NCBI GenBank assembly: GCA_963760715.1
Contig: CAVXDY010000003.1
Location: forward strand, 248,001-312,000
DNA: 64,000 bases
Direction of reading: 5' to 3'
DNA from: CAVXDY01 sp963760715
GTDB taxonomy: Bacteria; Actinomycetota; Thermoleophilia; Miltoncostaeales; Miltoncostaeaceae
Part shown: in pieces, positions 35,459 to 43,228 of the stretch
How positions within the stretch are numbered: position 1 is the stretch's first letter
Layout of the letters: each line of letters starts with the position of its first letter
Notes under the pieces: model-generated
Databases searched by the model: none
The model's input: only the letters and a program-made list of their open reading frames with translations
What the model was told of the DNA's origin: nothing
Made by a program: the position numbers and the translations under genes

Positions 35459-37690
35459 CTAGGCCGAGACGCCCTGGGGAAGCCGGGTGCCGGCCGGCTC
35501 GTCCCGCTCGTGCTCGAGACGGGGGAGCCACGCGAGCCACCTGGGCAGGTACCAGTTGCGGTCGCCCAGCAGGGTCATCGTCGCGGGCAGGAGCACCGCG
35601 CGGACGATGGTCGCGTCGATGAGGATGGCGGCCGCGAGGCCGATCCCCATCTCCTTGAAGTCGAGGATGGGCAGGAGCGCGAAGACGCTGAACACGCCGA
35701 CCATGACGATCGCGGCGCCGGTCACGACGCCGGCCGTGGCGCGGATGCCGTGCTCGACCGCGTCGCGGGTGGAGAGGCCGCGGTCGTACGCCTCGCGGAT
35801 GCGGCTCAGGATGATCACGTGGTAATCCATCGAGAGCCCGAACAGGATCACGAACATGAACATCGGCAGCCAGGACGCGATGCCGCCGGTCCGGTTGAAG
35901 TCGAGCAGGTTCTCGCCCCAGCCCCACTGGAACACGGCCACCAGCACGCCGTAGGCCGCCGCGACCGACAGCAGGTTGAGCGCGATCGCCTTCAGGGCGA
36001 CCACGATCGACCGGAACGCGACCAGCAGGAGCAGGAACGCGAACAGCAGGACGAAGCCGAACACGAACGGAGCCGTGTCCTTCATCATCGCGGTGAAGTC
36101 GTGCGACTCGGCCGTGCCGCCGGTGACGGCGTACTCGACACCGGGGACGGTGCCGATGGTGGCCGGAAGGACCTCGTTCCTCAGGGTCGCCAGGGCGTGG
36201 TCCGACACCCTGTCGGTGCCCGAGCCGGCAAGCGGCACGTCCACCCGGTAGGCCGAGCCGTCGGCGCTGCGCTCGACGTCGATCGGGTTCTGCATCTCGC
36301 CCGACGCGAGGGCCGCCGTCTTGAAGTCCGCGATCGCCGAATCGATCCCCGCGGGATCGTCGGATGTGATCGCGACCGTGGCCCCGGTCGCGCCGCCCGG
36401 GAAGGCGTCGTCCAGGCGGTGGAAGGCCTGGAGCTCGGGCAGGCTCTTCGGCATGGCGTCGAGCCCGCTCTGAGCCGTGTGCAGCTGCAGCGCCGGCACG
36501 GCGAGCAGCACGAGGACCGTCGCCGACGCCACCGCCGCGATCAGCGGGTGGCGCAGGACAGGACGCAGGATCGCGCCCCAGAAGCGGCTGCCCTCGGCGC
36601 TCTCGCTCCGCTGCCGGCGGCGGCCGACGAACGGGATCCGGCCCTTCTCGACCCGGTCGCCGAGCACCGACAGGATCGCCGGAAGCACGGTCAGCGAGCC
36701 GATCATGGCCACGAAGACCACCAGCATCGTGCCGATCGCAAAGGACATGAAGGTCTTGTCGCCGGAGAAGAACATCCCGGCCATGGCGATCATGACCGTG
36801 AAGCCGGAGATCAGGACCGCGCGCCCGGAGGTGGCCGCAGCGGCCTGAAGCGCGGCGCCCTCGGACCGGCCGGCCCGGCGCTCATCGCGCTCGCGGCGCA
36901 TGTAGAAGAGCGCGTAGTCCACGCCCACCGCCAGGCCGACCAGGAGGATGACCTCGCTGACCGTCTTGTCCATCGGGATGAACTGGCTGGGGAGCGAGAC
37001 GAGGCCGAAGGTCGCGAGGACGGCCGTCAGCCCCAGGAGGACCGGGACGAGCGCGCCCGTGAGCGATCCGGCCACGAGCAGCAGGATGAAGATCGTCAGC
37101 GGGATGGCGATCAGCCCGGCTCGCGCCAGCTGCGAGTTGAACAGCTTGTCGAGGGCCTTGTCGGTCGAGACACCCGCCGCGGCCACGTAGAGCTCGGGGT
37201 GTGCCTTCTGCACGCCGTCGACCCCGGCGACGATCGAATCGATGTAGCCCGTCGCCTCGTCGTAGGTGCCCCGGGGGGTGAACGAGACCAGGACCGCGTG
37301 GCGGTCCGGCGAGATCTGACCCTCGTTGCCCGCGGCAAGAGGCGAGTGAAGGTTCTGCACCTGCGGGAAGGTGGAGAGCTCGTGGACGGTCTCCCCGATC
37401 GCCGCGCGGAACCCGGGGTCGTCGACCGTCGTCGTGTCGGACTGGATCAGCACGAACTCGCCCTGGCCGGTCTCGTCGAGGTTGAACGCGGAGTCGATGA
37501 TCTTGTTGGCGCGCGCGGACTCGCCCACGGCCGCGTCCTTCTGGTCGATGACCTGCATCGGCAGGAAGACGCTCAGCGAGAAGGCGACGATCACGAACGC
37601 CAGCCACCCGAAGATGGCGGCCCTGCGGTGGGATGCGCTCCAACGACCCATGCGGGCCGCGAGGTTGTGGGACTGCTTGAGCGGTGACAT
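35459..37690 (-). CDS. MMPL-family RND-type membrane transporter
   Basis: A 743-residue transporter of the MMPL/RND class, usually lipid or hydrophobic-compound exporters at the actinobacterial envelope. Two repeats are visible, each with one helix, an extracytoplasmic domain and five clustered helices. Segments such as VILLVGLAVGVDYALFYMRR and VILFGLSMDYHVIILSRIREA carry the D-Y proton-relay motif in both halves. ATG at 37690 follows GGAGAGG. The upstream region holds a 31-bp element repeated before the next membrane gene, and a NarL-type two-component pair lies beyond that. The substrate is unknown. Confidence 0.93.
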   Translation of the reverse strand: MSPLKQSHNLAARMGRWSASHRRAAIFGWLAFVIVAFSLSVFLPMQVIDQKDAAVGESARANKIIDSAFNLDETGQGEFVLIQSDTTTVDDPGFRAAIGETVHELSTFPQVQNLHSPLAAGNEGQISPDRHAVLVSFTPRGTYDEATGYIDSIVAGVDGVQKAHPELYVAAAGVSTDKALDKLFNSQLARAGLIAIPLTIFILLLVAGSLTGALVPVLLGLTAVLATFGLVSLPSQFIPMDKTVSEVILLVGLAVGVDYALFYMRRERDERRAGRSEGAALQAAAATSGRAVLISGFTVMIAMAGMFFSGDKTFMSFAIGTMLVVFVAMIGSLTVLPAILSVLGDRVEKGRIPFVGRRRQRSESAEGSRFWGAILRPVLRHPLIAAVASATVLVLLAVPALQLHTAQSGLDAMPKSLPELQAFHRLDDAFPGGATGATVAITSDDPAGIDSAIADFKTAALASGEMQNPIDVERSADGSAYRVDVPLAGSGTDRVSDHALATLRNEVLPATIGTVPGVEYAVTGGTAESHDFTAMMKDTAPFVFGFVLLFAFLLLLVAFRSIVVALKAIALNLLSVAAAYGVLVAVFQWGWGENLLDFNRTGGIASWLPMFMFVILFGLSMDYHVIILSRIREAYDRGLSTRDAVEHGIRATAGVVTGAAIVMVGVFSVFALLPILDFKEMGIGLAAAILIDATIVRAVLLPATMTLLGDRNWYLPRWLAWLPRLEHERDEPAGTRLPQGVSA

Positions 37691-37792
37691 GTGGTTCTCC
37701 TCTCCGATCCGCTGCGGACCCGGGGTTCCGGGGCCTCTCGGTGTGCGGACCGAGCCTCCCGTGGCCACGCGGCGGGGGGCAGCCGGGAGACC

Positions 37793-37823
37793 GGTGGACC
37801 GAGGGGGCGGTTTTCTGGTGTCC
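37793..37823. repeat. Copy 1 of a ~30-bp repeated upstream element (before the MMPL gene)
   Basis: GTGG-ACCGAGGG is followed by CGGTTTTCTGGTGTCC, 103 bp upstream of the MMPL start. A second copy at 38753-38781 differs by about two small indels or substitutions and sits upstream of the adjacent membrane-protein gene in the same orientation. It is probably an operator or promoter element. Confidence 0.7.
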
Positions 37824-37860
37824 GCGCGCGGAAGGCCGCCCCCGGCGAGCGCCCCCGAGC

Positions 37861-37895
37861 ACCCGAAAGCCCCGCGGCCGGCGGGGCTTTCGGGT
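37861..37895. terminator. Perfect 15-bp hairpin downstream of the anchored membrane protein gene
   Basis: ACCCGAAAGCCCCGC and GCGGGGCTTTCGGGT pair perfectly around a 5-nt loop. It starts 25 nt beyond the stop of the minus-strand gene ending at 37920. No T-run follows. It separates that gene from the MMPL promoter region. Confidence 0.8.
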
Positions 37896-37919
37896 GGCGC
37901 GGTGTGATCGCTCGCGGGG

Positions 37920-38672
37920 CTACGTCGTCGCATGGGCCTCCGGCGGCGGCCGGCGACGCCCGGAGACGATCAGGGCCGTCCCCGCCCCGGCGAGCGCGCC
38001 GCCGGCGACGAGCATGCCCACGCCGAGCCAGAGGACGATGTTGGTCCTCACCCCCACGCGGGTTTCGGCCCGGACGCGCGCCGTTCCGTCGGCGTTCATC
38101 ACCACGGCGGCCCAGTCGCCCTTCCGCACCGGCCAGACCACGGTCTGACGACCGCTGCCGCTCGCCGACTCCGCCCAGAAGCCCTGCGACGCGGGTGGTG
38201 CGGGGCTCGCCGTGCCGGCCTCCCGAGTCGGGAGCGTCCCGGCGCCCCCGTCGAAGTCGGTGACCTCGTGGGACACCCCGGCGAGGTAGGCGTCCACGTC
38301 GGAGCGCGGGCCGATGCCCACGAAGACGGGTCCGTCGCGGCCGGCCGCGGCCACGCGGACGTCGCCGACGCGCCCGTCGCGGAACAGCCAGTCGGGGCCC
38401 TCGGTGCCCACGTCGAGGTCCTGGGAGACGAGGGCGCGGGTCGGCGTCTCGAGGACACGCGCCTGCGAGGTGTAGAAGCCGTCGCCGTCACGCTGGGTCG
38501 CGTGGACGGCGACGAGCGCGCCGCCGCCGGCGAGTGCGCCCACGCCCACCGCCGCCGTGAGCGCGCCGGCCACGATTCGCCCGGTCCGGCGCGGGGACGG
38601 CGCCGCCACGGCTGCGGGGCCGGCCGTCTCGACCGGCCCCGCCGGGTCGCTCTGAATCACTCGGGTCTTCAT
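37920..38672 (-). CDS. Hypothetical membrane protein with two anchors, linked to a two-component system
   Basis: A 250-residue protein of unknown family. A cytoplasmic N-terminus (~1-30) leads to helix 1, IVAGALTAAVGVGALAGGGALVAV. An extracytoplasmic domain of ~150 residues follows (GFYTSQARVLETPTRALVS, GPVFVGIGPRSDVDAYLAGVSHEVTDF, VVWPVRKGDWAAVVMNADG). Helix 2 is NIVLWLGVGMLVAGGALAGAGTALIV, and the basic tail is RRRPPPEAH. The layout suggests an envelope sensor or accessory protein. ATG at 38672 has AAGGAGG 7 nt upstream. It follows a NarL-type response regulator on the same strand and shares an upstream repeat with the MMPL gene, so co-control is inferred. Confidence 0.8.
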   Translation of the reverse strand: MKTRVIQSDPAGPVETAGPAAVAAPSPRRTGRIVAGALTAAVGVGALAGGGALVAVHATQRDGDGFYTSQARVLETPTRALVSQDLDVGTEGPDWLFRDGRVGDVRVAAAGRDGPVFVGIGPRSDVDAYLAGVSHEVTDFDGGAGTLPTREAGTASPAPPASQGFWAESASGSGRQTVVWPVRKGDWAAVVMNADGTARVRAETRVGVRTNIVLWLGVGMLVAGGALAGAGTALIVSGRRRPPPEAHATT

Positions 38673-38752
38673 CTCACTGCCTCCTTCGAGCGGTGTCGTT
38701 GTCGTACGACAGGCTCTCCGCGGCGCGGCGGTCACGGTAGGAGGCGCACCCG

Positions 38753-38781
38753 TGGGACCGAGGGACGGTTTTCTGGTGTCC
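38753..38781. repeat. Copy 2 of the repeated upstream element
   Basis: GTGGGACCGAGGGA runs into CGGTTTTCTGGTGTCC, 81 bp upstream of the membrane-protein start and directly after the response-regulator stop. It is nearly identical to 37793-37823. The conserved core CGGTTTTCTGGTGTCC is unusually AT-containing for this genome. Confidence 0.7.
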
Positions 38782-38787
38782 CGGGGC

Positions 38788-39432
38788 CTACTTGCGCAGG
38801 TACAGGAGCACCGCGAGCACCCGGCGCGAGTCGCTTCCGGTCGATGGCAGGCCGAGCTTCGCGAAGATGCTCGAGACGTACTTCTCCGCCGCCCTCAGCG
38901 TGATGACGAGCCGGTCGGCGATGCCCTGGTTGGAGCGGCCCTCGGCCATCAGGGTCAGGACCTCGCGCTCGCGCGGGGTGAGCTCGTCGATCGGGTCGTC
39001 GTCGCGCCGGCGGCCGAGCAGGGTCGAGACGATGATCGGGTCGATGGCGGAGCCCCCGCCCGCCACCCGCCGGACCGCACCGACGAACTCGGAGACGTCG
39101 CTGATGCGGTCCTTCAGGAGGTAGCCGACGCCTTCGGCGGAGTCGGCGAGCAGCTTCATGGCGAGCCCGAGCTCGACGTACTGCGAGAGCACCAGCACTC
39201 CGATCGAGGGGTGGGCCGCGCGGATCTGGATCGCCGCCTGGAGGCCCTCGTCGGTGTGGGTCGGCGGCATCCGGATATCGACGACGCACACGTCGGGCGC
39301 GTAGCTGCGGACCTTCCGCATGAGCTCGTCGGCGTCCTCGCAGAGCCCCACCACCTCGAGGCCGGCGTCGGTCAGGATGCGCGCGACCCCCTCGCGCAGC
39401 AGGACGCTGTCCTCGGCGATCACGACGCGCAC
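38788..39432 (-). CDS. NarL/FixJ-family response regulator
   Basis: A 214-residue regulator. The REC domain begins VRVVIAEDSVLLREGV with the acidic pair. D in VVDIRMPP is the phosphate acceptor, and K in GYLLKDRISD is the conserved lysine. The C-terminal LuxR-type HTH is ELTPREREVLTLMAEGRSNQ with GIADRL, VSSIFAKLGLP. GTG at 39432 overlaps the 3' end of the sensor kinase by 13 nt, so the pair is translationally coupled. The likely targets, the membrane-protein and MMPL genes, lie directly downstream and share an upstream repeat. Confidence 0.93.
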   Translation of the reverse strand: MRVVIAEDSVLLREGVARILTDAGLEVVGLCEDADELMRKVRSYAPDVCVVDIRMPPTHTDEGLQAAIQIRAAHPSIGVLVLSQYVELGLAMKLLADSAEGVGYLLKDRISDVSEFVGAVRRVAGGGSAIDPIIVSTLLGRRRDDDPIDELTPREREVLTLMAEGRSNQGIADRLVITLRAAEKYVSSIFAKLGLPSTGSDSRRVLAVLLYLRK

Positions 39433-41180
39433 GGGATCTCCGCGCTCACCCGCGTGCCGCCGCCGGACGGGCTCCACACCCGCAGCCGGCCGTCGAGCGC
39501 CTCGACCCGGTCGGCCAGGCCCCGCAGGCCCGAGCCGCCCTCGGTGTCGGCGCCGCCCACGCCGTCGTCGGCCACCTCCACCCGCACCAGGTCTCCCTGC
39601 CGCAGCACCTCCACCCGCGCCGACGACGCCCTCGCGTACTTGCCCACGTTCGCCAGGCTCTCGCAGACGAGGTAGTAGGCCGCCACCTCGACCGGCTCGG
39701 GCAGGCGGCCGTCCACCCGCACCTCCAGCGCGACCGGCACCGGGGAGAGGGCCACGAGCTGCTCCAGCGCCACCTCCAGCCCGTGCGCGCTCACGACGGC
39801 GGGGTGCAGCCCGCGCGCGATCTCGCGCAGCTCGGCCAGCGACTGCGCGATCTCGCCGCGCGCCTGCTCCAGCCGGGCGCGCGCCGGCTCGGCAGCGTCG
39901 AGCTGATCGCCCAGCAGGCCCAGCTCGAGGGAGAGCGCCACCAGGCGCTGCTGGGCGCCGTCGTGCAGGTTGCGCTCGAGGCGCTTGCGCTCCTCCTGGG
40001 CCACCTCGACGATCCGCGCACGGGAGCCGCGCAGCTCCTCGAGGCGGGCGCGCAGCTCCACCTGGAGGCGCGCGTTCTCGAGCGCAATGCCCGCCGCCGC
40101 CGTGACCGCGGCCAGGAGCTCCCGCTCGTCGGCCAGCGACGGATCGTGGATGAGCGCCGCCACCCGGGAGCCGTCGTGGTCGATCGCGGTCATGGCACGC
40201 CGGTCGTCCGGGCCGGGCAGGGCCACCTCCCGCCCCTCGGCGTCGGCGTAGCAGCCGAACTCGGGGAGCCAGTAGACCAGCTCCAGCGACGGGTCGCGCA
40301 GGGCGCGCCCGAGCGCGCCGGACAGCTCGTCCGGGGACGGGTTGCCGCGCAGGTGGATCACGAGATCCCCCACCCCCGACCGTGCGAGGCGGGCGTCGAG
40401 CAGCCCCAGCAGGAAGACGACCGGCGAGATCCCGATCACCGCCAGCGTGGCGCGCTGGAAGGGCACGAAGGCGGGCCCGTCGAAGGCGCCGTCGATGTAG
40501 AGGACGGCGACCATCACGAGGCCGAGCGCGAACGAGTTGACCAGCAGGGCGAGCCAGGGTCGCCGCGGCCGCCCGGCGTCCCGGCGGCGGGCGACCAGGA
40601 GGCCCACGCCGATCAGGCAGAAGGCGCTCATCGACAGCAGTTGCACCCGCTCCACGATCTCGGCGCCGTCGGGGTGCGAGACGACCGCCAGCAGGTTGTC
40701 CGGCCCGTAGGCGCCGAGCATCACCTTGGCGACCTGGAGGCCGATCGCCACCGCGTAGGCCGCGGCGACCAGCGCCCGCTCGAAGTCGGACCTCAGCCGT
40801 CCCGAGGGGAAGGCGAGCGAGACGTGCAGGAAGAGCGCGACGGGAACGATGTCGAGGAGGGACCCGAGGGTCTGGAGGGCCTCGACCTCGGTGAACTGGA
40901 GCGCGAGCAGACCGGTCGCGAAGCCGCCCAGGATCATCAGCACGCCGAGGCGGCTCTCCGGGCGCCGCCACCACGCGATCAGCCCCGCCGCGACGTAGGG
41001 GATGCTGATCCACTCCAGCAGCGCGATCTGGATGTCCGGCACGCCCTCGCGAACGGCGAGGGCGACGGACACGCCGGCGAGGACGCAGCCCGCGAGGGCG
41101 ATCGCCACCAGCGCGTAGATCGGCGGCGCGGCGGCCGTGCCGGCGCGCGTGCCCACCGGTGTCTGCGCAGCGGTGATCAT
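39420..41180 (-). CDS. Sensor histidine kinase with eight-helix membrane input domain
   Basis: A 586-residue kinase. About eight helices occupy residues ~22-280, with very short loops, suggesting an intramembrane or lipid-type input. A soluble GAF-like segment follows (~290-390, LVYWLPEFGCYADAEGREVAL). HisKA_3 is EERKRLERNLHDGAQQRLVA, with the phospho-accepting histidine, and HATPase_c shows ESLANVGKYA and DDGVGGADTEGGSGLRGLADR. ATG at 41180 was chosen. Its upstream region holds a SoxR box about 80 bp before the start, shared with divergent soxR, so redox control is possible. It is cognate to the overlapping NarL-type regulator. Confidence 0.92.
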   Translation of the reverse strand: MITAAQTPVGTRAGTAAAPPIYALVAIALAGCVLAGVSVALAVREGVPDIQIALLEWISIPYVAAGLIAWWRRPESRLGVLMILGGFATGLLALQFTEVEALQTLGSLLDIVPVALFLHVSLAFPSGRLRSDFERALVAAAYAVAIGLQVAKVMLGAYGPDNLLAVVSHPDGAEIVERVQLLSMSAFCLIGVGLLVARRRDAGRPRRPWLALLVNSFALGLVMVAVLYIDGAFDGPAFVPFQRATLAVIGISPVVFLLGLLDARLARSGVGDLVIHLRGNPSPDELSGALGRALRDPSLELVYWLPEFGCYADAEGREVALPGPDDRRAMTAIDHDGSRVAALIHDPSLADERELLAAVTAAAGIALENARLQVELRARLEELRGSRARIVEVAQEERKRLERNLHDGAQQRLVALSLELGLLGDQLDAAEPARARLEQARGEIAQSLAELREIARGLHPAVVSAHGLEVALEQLVALSPVPVALEVRVDGRLPEPVEVAAYYLVCESLANVGKYARASSARVEVLRQGDLVRVEVADDGVGGADTEGGSGLRGLADRVEALDGRLRVWSPSGGGTRVSAEIPCAS

Positions 41181-41259
41181 CGGAGTGCGGCCTCGCGGTC
41201 CCGGCCGACCATATCCGCGGGCCCCGGGTGGGGCCAAGCCGCCGGCGCCGCCCATGCAC

Positions 41260-41277
41260 CTTCAAGCGCGCTTGAAG
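41260..41277. promoter_or_regulatory. Predicted SoxR box between the sensor kinase and soxR
   Basis: CTTCAAGCGCGCTTGAAG is a perfect 18-bp palindrome with the 7-4-7 SoxR layout. It lies 29 bp upstream of soxR. The 27 bp from 41254 match those at 4707-4733 with one mismatch, including flanks outside the palindrome. Read on the minus strand, CTGACT (41276-41281) and CATGGG (41251-41256) sit 19 bp apart, facing the kinase gene. Confidence 0.82.
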
Positions 41278-41306
41278 TCAGGGAGCCGGAGTGCTGAGGT
41301 GGGCCG

Positions 41307-41837
41307 ATGGCGCGCGCGCTGACCGTCGGGGAGCTGGCCGAGCGCAGCGGGGTCGCGACCTCGGCGCTGCGCTACTACGAGGAGCGCGGGCTCATCGCCG
41401 CCCGGCGCACGCCGGCCGGACACCGGCGCTACGCGCGGGCGGTCATCCGCCGGGTCGCGTTCATCGTCTTCGCCCAGCGCGTGGGCATGACCCTGGACGA
41501 GATCGGCGCCGAGCTTGCCCGGCTGCCCGAGGACCGGGTCCCCGAGCGGGCCGACTGGGACCGCCTCTCGGTCACCTGGCGCGAGCGCATCGACGGGCGC
41601 ATCGCCGAGCTGGAGCGGCTGCGCGAGAGCCTGGGCGACTGCATCGGGTGCGGGTGCCTGTCGCTCGACCGGTGCGCGCTCGCGAACCCCGGCGACCGCG
41701 CCGGCCGCCTCGGCGCGGGCCCGCGCTACTGGATCGGCGATCCCCGCCCGGCGTCGCGCCAGGCGTCAGCGCCCAGTAGGGATCAAAGCCCGGATTCCGC
41801 CTCGCATCGCGCGCCCCGGACGCACGGGAGCGCGTAA
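41307..41837 (+). CDS. soxR: Redox-sensitive MerR-family activator SoxR
   Basis: A 176-residue MerR-family protein. The N-terminal winged HTH is LTVGELAERSGVATSALRYY, followed by EERGLIAARRTPAGHRRYAR. A dimerisation helix spans ~80-115. The [2Fe-2S] motif CIGCGCLSLDRC has the exact C-x2-C-x-C-x5-C spacing that defines SoxR. A short variable tail (SRQASAPSRDQSPDSASHRA) ends the protein. Oxidation by redox-cycling compounds activates target promoters by DNA distortion. Its own upstream region has a SoxR box. Glutamate dehydrogenase starts 11 nt after its stop. Confidence 0.96.
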   Translation: MARALTVGELAERSGVATSALRYYEERGLIAARRTPAGHRRYARAVIRRVAFIVFAQRVGMTLDEIGAELARLPEDRVPERADWDRLSVTWRERIDGRIAELERLRESLGDCIGCGCLSLDRCALANPGDRAGRLGAGPRYWIGDPRPASRQASAPSRDQSPDSASHRAPRTHGSA

Positions 41838-41847
41838 CCTGCCGGAG

Positions 41848-43110
41848 GTGGACGGGGACGACTACTTCGAGCGGTCCGCGGACCGCCTCGGTCTCGCCGA
41901 CACCGTCCGGCGCGTCCTCCGCCAGAGCCACCGCGAGCTCTCGGTGGAGATCTCGGTGCGGCTCTCCGACGGGGAGCTGCACCACTTCACGGGCTACCGG
42001 GTGCAGCACAAGAACGTGCGCGGGCCCTTCAAGGGCGGCGTCCGCTTCCACCCGGAGGTCAACCTCGCCGAGGCCCGCTCCCTGGCCGCGCTGATGACCT
42101 GGAAGACGGCGCTCGTGGGCGTGCCCTTCGGCGGCGCCAAGGGGGCCGTGGACTGCAGCGTCGAGAACCTCACCGAGGCCGACGTGGAGACGATCGCCCG
42201 GGCCTACATCGGCGGCTGCGACATCGTGCTGGGACCGGAGCGCGACATCCCGGCGCCCGACGTGAACACCGACTCCCGGGTGATGGGCTGGATGATGGAC
42301 GAGTGGTCGCGCCACCACGGCTACGCGCCCGCGATCGTCACGGGCAAGCCGCCGTCGCTGTCGGGCATTCCCGAGCGCGAGGAGGCCACGGGGCGCGGCG
42401 TCGCCCTGGTGATGCACGACGCACGCCGGCGCGCGGGCATCGAGGGCGACCGCCCCCGGGTGGCGGTGCAGGGCTACGGCAACGTGGGCTCGTGGGCCGC
42501 GCGGCTGTCGCACCGCCTCGACTACCGGGTGGTGGCCGTGTCCGACGTCGCGGGCGCCCTGCACCATCCGGAGGGCATCGACCTCGCCGCCCTCGACGCC
42601 CACCTCCACGAGGGCGGGCGGATGGACGACTTCGGCGGCGCGGACCGCATGGAGGGAGCCGACCTGTTCGAGGTCGACGCCGACATCATGATCCCCGCGG
42701 CGATGGGCGGCGCCATCGACGAGGGGGTCGCCGATCGGCTGCGCTGCCGCATGGTGGTGGAGGGCGCCAACGACCCCACCACCCCGGCGGCCGACCGCGT
42801 CCTCGCGGACCGGGGCATCACGGTGCTCCCCGACATCCTGGCCAACGCCGGCGGCGTCCTGGCCTCCTACTGCGAGTGGGTCCAGAACCTCCAGCACGTC
42901 CGGTGGCAGCCCGGCGACGTCAACGGACGCATCGCCGTGACCCTCGGCGAGACCTACTCCGAGATGGCGGACCGCTCGCAGGCGAACGGGGTCTCGCTGC
43001 GCGACACGGCCTACGACATCGCGATCGAGCGGGTGATCGAGGCGGCGGTCGCCCGTGGCCTCTTCCGGCGCGACGACTCGCCGCGGAGCGGCCGGCGAGG
43101 CATCCACTGA
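41848..43110 (+). CDS. Glutamate dehydrogenase (Glu/Leu/Phe/Val dehydrogenase family)
   Basis: A 420-residue amino-acid dehydrogenase. The substrate side has HFTGYRVQHKNVRGPFKGGVRFHPEV, with the conserved lysine-glycine-rich motif. WKTALVGVPFGGAKGAV carries the catalytic lysine, and GPERDIPAPDVNTDSRVMGWM contains the catalytic aspartate. The nucleotide domain has VQGYGNVGSWAA, and VEGANDPTTPAAD and LANAGGVLASYCEWVQN complete the fold. These features favour an NAD-type glutamate dehydrogenase of the GdhA/RocG group. GTG at 41848 gives a normal N-terminus, although CTG at 41839 is possible. It may be cotranscribed with soxR. Confidence 0.92.
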   Translation: MDGDDYFERSADRLGLADTVRRVLRQSHRELSVEISVRLSDGELHHFTGYRVQHKNVRGPFKGGVRFHPEVNLAEARSLAALMTWKTALVGVPFGGAKGAVDCSVENLTEADVETIARAYIGGCDIVLGPERDIPAPDVNTDSRVMGWMMDEWSRHHGYAPAIVTGKPPSLSGIPEREEATGRGVALVMHDARRRAGIEGDRPRVAVQGYGNVGSWAARLSHRLDYRVVAVSDVAGALHHPEGIDLAALDAHLHEGGRMDDFGGADRMEGADLFEVDADIMIPAAMGGAIDEGVADRLRCRMVVEGANDPTTPAADRVLADRGITVLPDILANAGGVLASYCEWVQNLQHVRWQPGDVNGRIAVTLGETYSEMADRSQANGVSLRDTAYDIAIERVIEAAVARGLFRRDDSPRSGRRGIH

Positions 43111-43228
43111 CGGGCTCCGCGCCCCAAGCCGAGGTATTCGGCGGCACCGGCCGATAGTGGGTGAGGCGGCGGAGGCCGCCGGCACGCCGCGCCCGACGAC
43201 GGACGCGCGACCCGGAAGGACTCCCCTG

